64,000 bases of DNA from Streptomyces kronopolitis. Lineage in GTDB: Bacteria > Actinomycetota > Actinomycetes > Streptomycetales > Streptomycetaceae. This document shows positions 42,536 to 51,561 of this stretch, piece by piece. The DNA lies in the NCBI RefSeq assembly GCF_014646275.1, contig NZ_BMND01000002.1, forward strand, positions 1 through 64,000, given 5' to 3'. The position numbers were made by a program, and so were the translations under genes. A model generated the notes under the pieces. That model was not told the origin of the DNA and made no database searches. It saw nothing but the letters and a program-made list of their open reading frames with translations. Every line of letters starts with the position of its first letter. Position 1 is the first letter of the stretch.

Positions 42536-43399
42536 TCAGTCGGCGGGGGTGAGTTCGCTCGTCACGAAGGCCAGCAGGGCCGTGTGCATGGTGTCGGGAC
42601 CGGTGCTGTCCGGCGCGGTGGCCAGCACCTGCGTGGCCAGGCCGTCGATCAGCGCGGTCAGCCGCAGTGCGGTGAACTCCGGATCGACGGCGCGGAAGAC
42701 GCCCTGGTCGACGCCGCGCCGGACGACCTCGGCGACCGTGGTGCGCCACTGCCGGTAGTAGTGCTCGTGGAGCCGGCCGACGGCGGTGGAGCGGGCGGCC
42801 TGGGCCCACAGATCCAGCCAGACCAGCCACTGGCGGCGCTGCTGCGCGGTGCGCGGGGTCTGCAGCGCGATCAGATGCAGCAGCTCGGCGTGCGCGTCGG
42901 GGGCCTCGGCCAGTCCGGCGGCGCGGCGTTCGGTGTCCTCGTCCATGCACCAGCGCACCGCGGCCTCCAGCAGCTCGTCGCGGCCGGGGAAGTGGTAGTG
43001 GACGGCGGCGGTGCTGGTGCCGCAGGCGGCCGCGATATCGGCGACCCGTACGGCGTGGAAGCCGTGTTCGGCGATCAGCCGGACGGTCTCCCGCACGATC
43101 TGCAGCGGCCGGCCGCCCTCGGGGACGGCCGCCGGCGCGCGGTCGGCCGCCGGTGCGGGCCGGGCCGGGGCGCCGAGCAGCCAGCCGGTGTCGACCGCGC
43201 CGATATCGGCGATCCGCACGATCTCGGCGAGTGTGAAGCGGCGGGTGCCGCCCAGCGACCGGGACAGCTTCGAGGGGTCCATCACGATCCGGCGGGCGAA
43301 TTCGCGGTGGCTGCAGCCGAGCCGGCCGATCACCTGGCGGACACGGTCGGTGACATCGCCGCTGTCGTCGGTGACCCGGTCTCCGGGGGTGTCGTCCAT
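42536..43399 (-). CDS. Dual XRE/TetR regulator of the carnitine operon
   Basis: 287 aa. An XRE-type helix-turn-helix covers about residues 17-77 ([40 protein letters not shown]). A Pro/Ala linker leads to a full TetR repressor from about 98 ([40 protein letters not shown]). TetR ligand-domain helices follow. Two different DNA-binding folds in one chain is uncommon. It heads the carnitine operon 50 nt upstream of the BKACE gene on the same strand. ATG 43399 is preferred; in-frame codons extend to 43516. Confidence 0.88.
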   Translation of the reverse strand: MDDTPGDRVTDDSGDVTDRVRQVIGRLGCSHREFARRIVMDPSKLSRSLGGTRRFTLAEIVRIADIGAVDTGWLLGAPARPAPAADRAPAAVPEGGRPLQIVRETVRLIAEHGFHAVRVADIAAACGTSTAAVHYHFPGRDELLEAAVRWCMDEDTERRAAGLAEAPDAHAELLHLIALQTPRTAQQRRQWLVWLDLWAQAARSTAVGRLHEHYYRQWRTTVAEVVRRGVDQGVFRAVDPEFTALRLTALIDGLATQVLATAPDSTGPDTMHTALLAFVTSELTPAD

Positions 43400-43605
43400 G
43401 GTCCGGGACCGTAACAGCGCGTTGAGATCATCGCAATGGTGTGGGGCAGGGGCTAGGGGCTTCATCAGCTTGTTCCGGCGGATGCCGGGCGAGTGATGCG
43501 GAGGTGGCTGATGCATGAGTCAGTTCGGCGGGAGGGTGTGCCGGACGGCTTCGCGCCGATATCCTGGATACGTCGCAATCCGGGTGAATGTGGCAAAGTG
43601 ACGTC
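43400..43605. promoter_or_regulatory. Divergent promoter region, carnitine operon/PP2C gene
   Basis: 206 nt. GGATATCC-like sequence at 43558-43567 (CGATATCCTGG) and TGATGC repeats (43495, 43510) are present, but no strong dyad for the XRE/TetR protein is evident. Both promoters should lie here. Confidence 0.4.
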
Positions 43606-45669
43606 ATGGCTGACCGGGGAGCGAAACGGCCCACCGTGTCGGTGCCGGACGACTGGCCCGCCCACCCGGACCTGACCCTGGCCCTCAACGGGATGGGCGG
43701 CTTCGACTGGGACCTCGACAGCGGGCTGATGCACCTGGACGCGCCCGCCCTCGAGGTGTTCGACATGCTCCCGGGGGACTACGACGACCGCCCCGAGAGC
43801 CTGCGGTGCCACCTCCCGCCCCATGAGGCCGCCCGGCTCGACGCACTGGTCGCCCGCGCCCTCAAGGACGGCAGCGACTCCTACGGCGCCTACTTCCGGG
43901 TGCGGCTGCGCGACGGCGAACTGCGCTGGACTCACAGCCAGGGCAGCATCCGCCGGGACGGCGGCGGCCGGCCCCGCCGCATCATCGGCGTGGTCCGCGA
44001 CGCCAGCCACGAGTACACCCACGCGGCGGAGCGGGTCGCCGGCGACGAGGAGCGCCGCCGGCACACCAGCGTCGTCGAGCGCACCACCGCCGCCCTGGCG
44101 CACGCCCGGACGGTCGGCGAGGTGATCGCCGTGCTCGCCGACGAGCAGGGGCTGAGCCGGCTGGGCGCGGAGAACGTGATCCTCGGCCTCGTCGAGGCGG
44201 GCCGCATCCGGCTGATCTCCGAGGGCAAGGCGGGCAGCTTCGTGCCGGACCTGGAGTACACGCGGGTGGGCGACGAATTCCCGATGAGCGAGGTGGTCCG
44301 CACCCTCACCCCGCGGTATGTGTCCAGCCGCGCGGAGTTCCGGCACGGCTGGCCGCGGCTGTGGCCGGCCATCGAGCCGCTGAACGTCAACTCCGCCGCC
44401 TATCTGCCGCTGATCGCCCAGGGCCGCCCGATCGGCGTGATCGGCCTGTTCTTCGAGCGCGAGAGCGACTTCCGCGACCAGGAGCGCAGCGTCCTGCTGG
44501 CACTGGGCAGCAGCATCGCGCAGAGCCTGGCCCGCGCCATGCTCTACGACCAGGAGCACGATCTCGCCGCGGGCCTCCAGCAGGCGATGCTGCCCCGGCG
44601 GATCCCCGGCGTCCCGCACGCGCAGATCGCCGTGCGCTACCGCTCCGCCCGCATGGGCCGGGACATCGGCGGCGACTGGTACGACGTCATCCCGCTGCCC
44701 GACGGCCGGGTCGCCGCCGTCATCGGCGACGTCCAGGGCCACGACACCCATGCCGCGGCGCTGATGGGCCAGCTGCGGATCGTGCTGCGCGCCTACGCCG
44801 CCGAGGGGCACGCCCCGGCCACCGTCGTGGCGCGGGCCTCCGCCTTCCTCCACGAGCTGGACACCGACCGCTTCGCGACCTGCACCTATGTCGACGCGGA
44901 CCTGAGCACCGGCGCGGCCCGGATCGTCCGGGCCGGCCATATCGACCCGCTGCTGCGGCACGCCGAGGGCATCTGCCGCAGACTGCCGGTGGCCGGCGGG
45001 CTGCCGCTCGGCATCGCCTCCGAGTTCCGCCGGCTCGACTACCCCGTCACCACCGTGCAGCTCGCCCCCGGCGACACCCTGCTGCTGTGCACCGACGGCA
45101 TCGTCGAGCAGCCCGGCACCGATCTCGACGTCGGGATGCGGCACTTGGCCCGCGAGGTCCGCGACGGCCCCCAGGACGTCCAGCAACTCGCCGACCGGCT
45201 CTGCGAGTCGGCGGACGTGCGGACCGGCGAGGACGACATGGCGCTGCTGCTGCTGCGCCGCCTCGGCGTCCCGGAGCACGACACCGTCGGACGGTTCCGC
45301 CAGCACATCGCCCCCGCCGACCCCGACGGGCTGTCGGCCGCACGGCACATGATCCGGGCCGCGGTGCGCGCCTGGGGCGCCGCCGAGCGGGCCGAGGAGA
45401 TCGAACTGGTCGCCGATGAGCTGATCACCAACGCGCTGCTGCACACCGACGGCGAGGCGGTCGTCAACATCCGTATGCCGCACAGCGTCGGGCGGCTGTT
45501 GCGGTTGGAGGTCGAGGACCACTCCAGCAGCCTGCCGCGCCGCCGCGAGCCGGGGGAGGCCGGGGTCTCGGGCCGCGGACTGCTCCTCGTCGACCGCCTG
45601 GCCGATGTGTGGGGTGTGGAACCGCGCGGCAGCGGAAAGTGCGTATGGTGCGAGTTCAACTGCTCCTGA
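43606..45669 (+). CDS. PAS-GAF-PP2C phosphatase with C-terminal ATPase domain
   Basis: 687 aa. Order: PAS (about 30-130, ending GGRPRRIIGVVRDASHEY), GAF (about 150-320), SpoIIE/PP2C phosphatase (about 335-550, metal-binding IGGDWYDVIPLPDGRVAAVIGDVQGHD in two pieces) and an RsbW-like HATPase (about 565-687; VADELITNALLHT, SGRGLLLVDRLADVWG). Such proteins combine both arms of partner-switching: dephosphorylating an anti-anti-sigma factor, and rephosphorylating or binding it. ATG 43606. A close relative lies at 51562-53697. Confidence 0.92.
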   Translation: MADRGAKRPTVSVPDDWPAHPDLTLALNGMGGFDWDLDSGLMHLDAPALEVFDMLPGDYDDRPESLRCHLPPHEAARLDALVARALKDGSDSYGAYFRVRLRDGELRWTHSQGSIRRDGGGRPRRIIGVVRDASHEYTHAAERVAGDEERRRHTSVVERTTAALAHARTVGEVIAVLADEQGLSRLGAENVILGLVEAGRIRLISEGKAGSFVPDLEYTRVGDEFPMSEVVRTLTPRYVSSRAEFRHGWPRLWPAIEPLNVNSAAYLPLIAQGRPIGVIGLFFERESDFRDQERSVLLALGSSIAQSLARAMLYDQEHDLAAGLQQAMLPRRIPGVPHAQIAVRYRSARMGRDIGGDWYDVIPLPDGRVAAVIGDVQGHDTHAAALMGQLRIVLRAYAAEGHAPATVVARASAFLHELDTDRFATCTYVDADLSTGAARIVRAGHIDPLLRHAEGICRRLPVAGGLPLGIASEFRRLDYPVTTVQLAPGDTLLLCTDGIVEQPGTDLDVGMRHLAREVRDGPQDVQQLADRLCESADVRTGEDDMALLLLRRLGVPEHDTVGRFRQHIAPADPDGLSAARHMIRAAVRAWGAAERAEEIELVADELITNALLHTDGEAVVNIRMPHSVGRLLRLEVEDHSSSLPRRREPGEAGVSGRGLLLVDRLADVWGVEPRGSGKCVWCEFNCS

Positions 45670-45751
45670 CCCGCGCGGTATCGGGCCGCGGCGGGCGGCA
45701 GTCGGCACAGCGGGCGCCGAGGGTTCGGCACGGTCGAGTGAGGACGGTTCT

Positions 45752-47152
45752 ATGGCATCGCGGGCACCGGAACAGCGCGAGGAAGCCCGCCGGCTGGCGG
45801 CGCAACTGACCGCGGAAGGCGTGCTGAACACCGCGCTGACCTGGGTGGACAACGCGGGCATCGTCCGCGTCAAGACCGTTCCTGTGCAGCGGTTCGCGGC
45901 GGCGGCCCAGCGCGGCGTCGGGATGTCGCCGGTCTTCGACGTCTTCACCTCCTACGACGACATCACCGCCTCCGACCAGGTCGGCGGGCCCGACGGGGAC
46001 CTGCGGCTCCTCCCCGACCTGGACCGCGTCGTCCCGCTCGCCGCCCAGCCCGGCTGGGCCTGGGCGCCGGTGGACCGCTACGACCAGCTCGGCCGCCCGC
46101 ACCCCGCCTGCCAGCGGCAGTTCGCCCGGCGGATGGTGGACCGGGCCGCCGCGGCCGGCCTGCAACTGCGGATGGGCTTCGAGACGGAGTGGATCGTCAC
46201 CCGCGCCCCGGCGGGGCACGGCCCGGCCGCCGCCGGCGCGGACGAGGCGCTCGATTTCCCCTGCGCGGGCCCCGCCTACGGCATGACGCGGGTCGTCGAA
46301 CTCTCCGACTACCTCCGGGACGTCACCGAGGCGCTCGGCGTCCAGGGGCTCGACGTCCTCCAGCTCCACCCCGAGTACGCCCCGGGCCAGTTCGAGGTCA
46401 CCACCGCCCCCGCCGACCCGGTCCGCGCCGCCGACGACGTGGTGCTGGTCCGCGAGACCGTCCGCGCCGTCTCCGCCCGGCACGGGCTGCGCGCCTCCTT
46501 CGCCCCGTCGTTCGTCGCCGGCCAGGTCGGCAACGGCTGCCACCTCCACCTCGGCCTCTACCGCGACGGCGCCAGCCTGCACCGCGCCCCCGGCGCCGAA
46601 TGGGGGCTGGCGCCCGATGCGGTGGCCTTCCTCGGCGGCCTCGTCGCCGCCCTGCCCGCCCTGCTCGCCATCGGCTGCCCCTCACCCGCCAGCTATCTGC
46701 GGCTCCAACCCTCCCACTGGGCCGGCGTCTACCAGTGCTGGGGGGTGGAGAACCGGGAGGCGGCGCTGCGGCTGATCACCGGCGCCCCCGACGACCCGGA
46801 CGGCGGCCACGCCGAGCTGAAGACCTTCGACGCCGCCGCCAACCCGTACCTCGCCGTCGGCGCGGTCATCGCCGCCGGGCTGCACGGCATCGAGTCGGCG
46901 GCGCGGCTGCCCGCCCCGCAGACCGGCGACCCGGGCGTGCTCGGCGTCCGCGAACGGGCCCGGCGCGGCATCGTCCGGCTGCCCGCCACCCTCACCGAGG
47001 CCGCCGACCAGCTGGAGAAGTCGGCCCCGCTGCACGAGGCGATGGGGGAGATGCTGCACGGCGCGGTCCTGGCCGTGCGGCGCGCGGAGGAGGCCCACTT
47101 CGCCGACAGCGAGCCCGAGGAGATCGCCGCGGCCACCCGCTGGCGCTGGTGA
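45752..47152 (+). CDS. Glutamine-synthetase-family protein
   Basis: 466 aa. GS catalytic-domain features are visible: FETEWIV (metal Glu), HPEYAPGQFEVTTAPADP, GNGCHLHLGLYRDG (normally GSGxHxHxS), and NREAALRLITG. The Tyr adenylylation loop of GlnA is not apparent. This fits the GS-like enzymes that ligate glutamate to amines such as polyamines or ethanolamine, not GlnA itself. The true acceptor is unknown. ATG 45752 follows GAGGA, 82 nt after the phosphatase gene. Confidence 0.85.
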   Translation: MASRAPEQREEARRLAAQLTAEGVLNTALTWVDNAGIVRVKTVPVQRFAAAAQRGVGMSPVFDVFTSYDDITASDQVGGPDGDLRLLPDLDRVVPLAAQPGWAWAPVDRYDQLGRPHPACQRQFARRMVDRAAAAGLQLRMGFETEWIVTRAPAGHGPAAAGADEALDFPCAGPAYGMTRVVELSDYLRDVTEALGVQGLDVLQLHPEYAPGQFEVTTAPADPVRAADDVVLVRETVRAVSARHGLRASFAPSFVAGQVGNGCHLHLGLYRDGASLHRAPGAEWGLAPDAVAFLGGLVAALPALLAIGCPSPASYLRLQPSHWAGVYQCWGVENREAALRLITGAPDDPDGGHAELKTFDAAANPYLAVGAVIAAGLHGIESAARLPAPQTGDPGVLGVRERARRGIVRLPATLTEAADQLEKSAPLHEAMGEMLHGAVLAVRRAEEAHFADSEPEEIAAATRWRW

Positions 47153-47345
47153 GGCCCGCGGGGCGCGCGGCGTCCGGCGCGTGCGCGTAGTGGGCCCGGA
47201 ACCGGACGGCCGGCGTCCGCGCGGCCATCGGTGAACCGGCCGGCTGCCGCCGTGGGAGGCGGCGGGATGTAAGGGGCGAATGCGGTGGGCGGCTGTTCCC
47301 GTCCTGTCGCCCCTTCCGTCCCGGCGGCATGCTTTACTGCGCTGC

Positions 47346-48620
47346 GTGGCCCCTACAACGACTGCCGAAAAAGGCGAAATACCCCTGCGTTCCCGGATAT
47401 TCGCCGATCTGACCCCGCTGCGCACCTCGCCGGACTACCGCCGCCTGTGGTGCGGCAACACCATCTCCTGGATGGGCCAGCAGATGACCGCCCTCGCGGT
47501 CTCCCTCCAGGTCTACGCGCTCACCCACTCCACCTTCTCGGTCGGTCTGGTGGGCCTGTGCGCGCTGGTCCCGCTGGTGGTCTTCGGGCTGTACGGCGGG
47601 GCCATCGCGGACACCGTCGACCGCCGCACGCTGGGCCTGTACAGCGCCATGGGCGCCACCGCGATGTCCGTCACGCTGGCCGTCGCCGCGATGGCCGGAT
47701 TCCACCGGGTCTGGCTGCTCTACTCCGTCGTCGCCGTCCAGGCCGTCTGCTTCGCGATGAACTCGCCGGCCCGCTCCTCGATGATCCCGCGGCTGCTGCC
47801 CGCCGAGCAGCTGCCGGCCGCCAACGCCCTCAACTCCCTGACCAGCAACCTCGGTCTGATGGGCGGGCCGATGCTGGGCGGCGTCATCGTCGGCCTGTGG
47901 GGCTACCAGACCGCGTACCTGATCGACGTGGTGGCCTTCGGCGGCTCGCTGTACGCGATGTGGCGGCTGCCGTCCATGCGGCCCGACCAGGGGGAGGGGC
48001 CGCGGCGCCGGGCCTCCGTCCTGGACGGGCTGCGGTTTCTCGCCACCCGGCCGAATCTGCGGATGACGTTCTTCTCCGACCTGGCGGCGATGGTGCTGGC
48101 CCAGCCGCGGGCGCTGTTTCCGGCGGTCGCGGTGCTCTGGTTCGCCGGGGATGCCAAGACGGTCGGCCTGCTGGTCGCCGCGCCCGCGGTGGGCGCCGTA
48201 CTGGGCGGGCTGTTCTCCGGCTGGCTCGGCGGGATCCGCCGGCACGGACTGGCGATCCTGGTGGCGGTGGCCGCCTGGGGCGCGGCCGTGGCCTGCTTCG
48301 GGCTGTCCCGCCACCTCTGGCTCGGTCTGTTCTTCCTGGCGGTGGCCGGCTGCGCGGACACCGTCTCGATGGTGTTCCGCAGCACCATGCTCCAGGCCGC
48401 GACGCCGGACGCGATGCGCGGCCGGCTCCAGGGCGTCTTCATCGTGGTGGTCGCGGGCGGGCCGCGGCTGGGCGACTTCCTGGCCGGGTCGGCGGCCGAT
48501 CTCACCTCCCCGGCCACCGCGGTGATCGGCGGCGGTCTGGCCTGCGTGCTGGTGGTGACCGCCCTGGGCCTGGCCCGCCGCGACTTCGCCCGCTACGACG
48601 CCCGCGACCCGCAGCCGTGA
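47346..48620 (+). CDS. MFS exporter, EntS-like
   Basis: 424 aa from GTG 47346. Twelve membrane segments; the opening LRTSPDYRRLWCGNTISWMG, the loop GGAIADTVDRRTLGLYSAMG and NSPARSSMIPRLLPAEQLPA match the MFS_3 group that includes enterobactin exporter EntS. It probably expels a small molecule, driven by protons. It lies 193 nt after the GS-like gene and may not share its transcript. Confidence 0.9.
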   Translation: MAPTTTAEKGEIPLRSRIFADLTPLRTSPDYRRLWCGNTISWMGQQMTALAVSLQVYALTHSTFSVGLVGLCALVPLVVFGLYGGAIADTVDRRTLGLYSAMGATAMSVTLAVAAMAGFHRVWLLYSVVAVQAVCFAMNSPARSSMIPRLLPAEQLPAANALNSLTSNLGLMGGPMLGGVIVGLWGYQTAYLIDVVAFGGSLYAMWRLPSMRPDQGEGPRRRASVLDGLRFLATRPNLRMTFFSDLAAMVLAQPRALFPAVAVLWFAGDAKTVGLLVAAPAVGAVLGGLFSGWLGGIRRHGLAILVAVAAWGAAVACFGLSRHLWLGLFFLAVAGCADTVSMVFRSTMLQAATPDAMRGRLQGVFIVVVAGGPRLGDFLAGSAADLTSPATAVIGGGLACVLVVTALGLARRDFARYDARDPQP

Positions 48621-48711
48621 GGAGCGGGCCCGCCGCGGCGACTCGTGCGCAGGGGCGCCCGGGCACTCACGGCGCGACTCCGCTCTCCCCGTGCCTCCCG
48701 GGCGGGCGGCG

Positions 48712-49485
48712 TCAGTAGCGGGTGAGGGCGGTCGGTCCGTGCGCCGTGCCGATGGCGAGGTGCGGATGCCGGGACGGCCGCACCCAGGACAGGATCCGCG
48801 CCATCGCCCCGGCCGGTACGGACACACAGCCGGCCGTGGCGCCCTTCCCCTGGACGTGGAGGAAGATCCCGGCGCCGCGGCCGTGCACCGGACGGTGGTA
48901 GTTGAAGCCGGTGACCAGGGCCTGGTCGTACTGCGTGGGATAGTCCGCCAGGCGTTCGGACTCGGCGGCCGCGCAGTCCGCCGGCAGGGGTGCCACCCAG
49001 CGGTTGTAGGAGGCCGAGGCGTTGTCCTCGCACCACCAGGAGTCCGCGCCGACCCGGCGGTAGGGGACGGTGGTGCCGGGCGGCGCGGGCGCGAGGCCGA
49101 ACGCGAACGGCAGGTCATACAGCCCGGTCGGGGTGGTCGAGGTGCCCTGCACCCGGGTGCGGCCCTCGGTCAGCCCGCCGGCCCCGAACCGCGCCGGCGC
49201 CCAACCGGCCCGCCGCCAGCGGCCGTTGCGCCGCTCCCACCACGCCACCGTCCCGGTGGTGTCGCGCGGGGTGCGCGCCCGGGCGGTGATCAGCTGCCCG
49301 CCGCCCCCGGTGTCGGCCATCCGGGCGGGCAGCGGGAGGGCGGGGTCCGCGGGGCGGGCGGCCGCCGGGGCGGGCACGCAGAGCGCGAGGAGCAGCGCGG
49401 CCACCGGCAGCGCCGCGGTCCGGACCGCGCCGGCCGTGGTCCCGGCCGCGGAAGGGGGCGTCGTCCTGGTACGCGTCATGGGCAT
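48712..49485 (-). CDS. L,D-transpeptidase-type protein
   Basis: 257 aa, exported. A signal peptide covers about residues 1-43 (RTAALPVAALLLALCVPAPA). The catalytic motif is H210 to C220 in FLHVQGKGATAGCVSVP, the YkuD-type HxxxxxxxxGC signature (here with Ala before Gly-Cys). Other conserved elements: TPTGLYDLPFAFGL and CEDNASASYNRW. It may cross-link or edit peptidoglycan. ATG 49485; a second Met two codons later is possible. It converges with the MFS gene at a 91-nt gap. Confidence 0.88.
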   Translation of the reverse strand: MPMTRTRTTPPSAAGTTAGAVRTAALPVAALLLALCVPAPAAARPADPALPLPARMADTGGGGQLITARARTPRDTTGTVAWWERRNGRWRRAGWAPARFGAGGLTEGRTRVQGTSTTPTGLYDLPFAFGLAPAPPGTTVPYRRVGADSWWCEDNASASYNRWVAPLPADCAAAESERLADYPTQYDQALVTGFNYHRPVHGRGAGIFLHVQGKGATAGCVSVPAGAMARILSWVRPSRHPHLAIGTAHGPTALTRY

Positions 49486-49661
49486 GACCGCACGGTAGAG
49501 CGCGGCGGGCTCCCCGGGCGCCGCCCGATCAGGTCACATGCGCCGCCCTCCGCCCCCGCGCACTCCGTCCGCCGCAATCCGTCGTGCGCCGGGGCCATGG
49601 ACGGGCCAAACTCGGGTACGGGGCCCATGTGCCACTAGACGTCTCATTCTGGAGGCCCATC

Positions 49662-49895
49662 GTGCAGCGGCAACCGCATCCGCGCGGCGAGCGCACGCTC
49701 GACCGCGATCCGCAGCCCACCCCGGATCCGGGAGGCCCGTCGCCGGACCCCGTCCCGGACCCGCTGCCCGGCCCGCCGAGCCCGCCCGGTCAGCCGGACC
49801 CCATCCCGCCGGAACCGTCCCCGATCCCACGGCCGCCCGGACCCGACCCCGACCCGGTCCCGGAGCCGTCCCCGGCCCCCTCGCCGCTCTCCTAG
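49662..49895 (+). CDS. Small proline-rich hypothetical protein
   Basis: 77 aa, about 43% proline, with PDPVPDPLPGPP-type repeats from residue 25 to the end. GTG 49662 follows GGAGG (49651-49655) with 6-nt spacing, so translation is likely. No signal peptide or domain. It is 68 nt upstream of gabD on the same strand and may be cotranscribed with it. Low-complexity coding frames can arise by chance in GC-rich DNA; the strong ribosome-binding site is the main support. Confidence 0.55.
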   Translation: MQRQPHPRGERTLDRDPQPTPDPGGPSPDPVPDPLPGPPSPPGQPDPIPPEPSPIPRPPGPDPDPVPEPSPAPSPLS

Positions 49896-49963
49896 GAGCC
49901 GCCCGGACCGTCACCCCGTCGTCCGCGGGCGCGCGCGCCCGCCCCACCAAGGAGGTGCCGACC

Positions 49964-51361
49964 ATGGCCATCGCCACGGTCAACCCGGCCACCGGCGAGA
50001 CGCTGAAGACCTTCGACGCGCTCAACGCGGGCGAGATCGAAGACCATCTGGTCCGGGCGGACCAGGCCTTCCAGGAGCACCGCCGCACCAGCTTCGCGCA
50101 CCGCAGGGCACTGCTCCACAAGGCCGCCGAGCTGCTCGACGGCGACCAGGACGACATCGCCCGCACGATGACCACGGAGATGGGCAAGCCGCTGGCCCAG
50201 GCGCGCGCGGAAGCCGCGAAGTGCGCCAAGACCATGCGCTGGTACGCCGACCACGCCGAGGAACTGCTCGCCGACGAGCACCCCGACCCCGCCGACGTCC
50301 GCGACTCCGGCGCCGCCCGCGCCGTGGTGCGCTACCGCCCCCTGGGCACCGTCCTCGCGGTGATGCCGTGGAACTTCCCGCTGTGGCAGGTCGTCCGGTT
50401 CGCCGCACCCGCCCTGATGGCCGGCAACACCGGACTGCTCAAGCACGCCTCGAACGTCCCGCAGACCGCGCTGTACCTGGAGGAGCTGTTCCGCCGCGCC
50501 GGCTACCCCGAGGGCTGCTTCCAGACCCTGCTGATCGGCTCCGGCGCCGTCGAGGACATCCTGCGCGACCCGCGGATCGCCGCCGCCACGCTGACCGGCA
50601 GCGAGCCGGCCGGCCGCGCGGTCGCCTCGGTCGCCGGTGACGAGGTCAAGAAGACCGTCCTCGAACTCGGTGGCAGCGACCCGTTCATCGTCCTGCCCTC
50701 CGCCGACCTCGACAAGGCGGCCCGGGTCGCGGTCACCGCGCGCGTCCAGAACAACGGCCAGTCGTGCATCGCCGCCAAGCGCTTCCTCGTGCACGACGAC
50801 ATCTACGACGCCTTCGCCCGGCGCTTCACCGACCGGATGGCGGCGCTGACCGTCGGCGACCCGATGGACGAGGGGACCGATGTCGGGCCGCTCGCCAGCG
50901 AGCAGGGCCGCTCCGACCTGGAGGAACTCGTCGACGACGCGGTCCACAAGGGCGCCACGGCGCTGTGCGGCGGGCGGCGGCCGGCACAGCACCCGGCGGG
51001 CTGGTTCTACGAGCCGACGGTGCTCTCGGACATCACCCCCGGCATGCGCATCCACTACGAGGAGGCGTTCGGGCCGGTGGCCACGCTGTACCGAGTCGCC
51101 GACGTGGACGAGGCGGTGCGGATCGCCAACGACACGCCGTTCGGGCTCAGTTCCAACGCCTGGACCCGGGACCCCGACGAACAGGCCCGGCTGGCCCGCG
51201 ATGTGCAGGCCGGCGGCGTCTTCTTCAACGGGATGACCGCCTCGCACCCGGGCCTGCCCTTCGGCGGCGCCAAGCGCTCCGGCTACGGGCGGGAGCTGTC
51301 CGGGCACGGCATCCGGGAGTTCTGCAACATGACGACGCTCTGGTACGGGCCGGAGGACTGA
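49964..51361 (+). CDS. gabD: Succinate-semialdehyde dehydrogenase (aldehyde dehydrogenase family)
   Basis: 465 aa. The catalytic cysteine is C268 in [12 protein letters not shown] and the general base Glu lies in [14 protein letters not shown]. The NAD(P) fold element [20 protein letters not shown] is conserved. It oxidises succinate semialdehyde (GABA shunt) or a similar aldehyde to the acid. The ATG at 49964 has a near-perfect AAGGAGGT. A GABA-permease-type gene is present at 59269 but is not linked. Confidence 0.9.
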   Translation: MAIATVNPATGETLKTFDALNAGEIEDHLVRADQAFQEHRRTSFAHRRALLHKAAELLDGDQDDIARTMTTEMGKPLAQARAEAAKCAKTMRWYADHAEELLADEHPDPADVRDSGAARAVVRYRPLGTVLAVMPWNFPLWQVVRFAAPALMAGNTGLLKHASNVPQTALYLEELFRRAGYPEGCFQTLLIGSGAVEDILRDPRIAAATLTGSEPAGRAVASVAGDEVKKTVLELGGSDPFIVLPSADLDKAARVAVTARVQNNGQSCIAAKRFLVHDDIYDAFARRFTDRMAALTVGDPMDEGTDVGPLASEQGRSDLEELVDDAVHKGATALCGGRRPAQHPAGWFYEPTVLSDITPGMRIHYEEAFGPVATLYRVADVDEAVRIANDTPFGLSSNAWTRDPDEQARLARDVQAGGVFFNGMTASHPGLPFGGAKRSGYGRELSGHGIREFCNMTTLWYGPED

Positions 51362-51518
51362 ACGGCTCGTTCCGGCGCGGTTTTCGTCGCGGAGCTCAGG
51401 GTGTACGGTCCGGTCAGGCCGAGTCGGCCCACGGCCAGGTCGGTCGGCTCGGCCGCCCTCCCGCGCGCCGGTGCCGAGCCGCTCGGGCGGGCACCAAATG
51501 CCCTTTCCTGCAAGGCGC

Positions 51519-51533
51519 CTGACGGACCGTCAG
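51519..51533. promoter_or_regulatory. Perfect palindrome CTGACGGACCGTCAG
   Basis: A 7-bp inverted repeat with one central base lies between converging 3' ends of gabD and the PP2C gene. It looks like a TetR-type operator more than a terminator, but neither flanking gene starts here. Confidence 0.45.
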
Positions 51534-51561
51534 TAGATGTGCGGAGTCCGTTTGGCGGACG

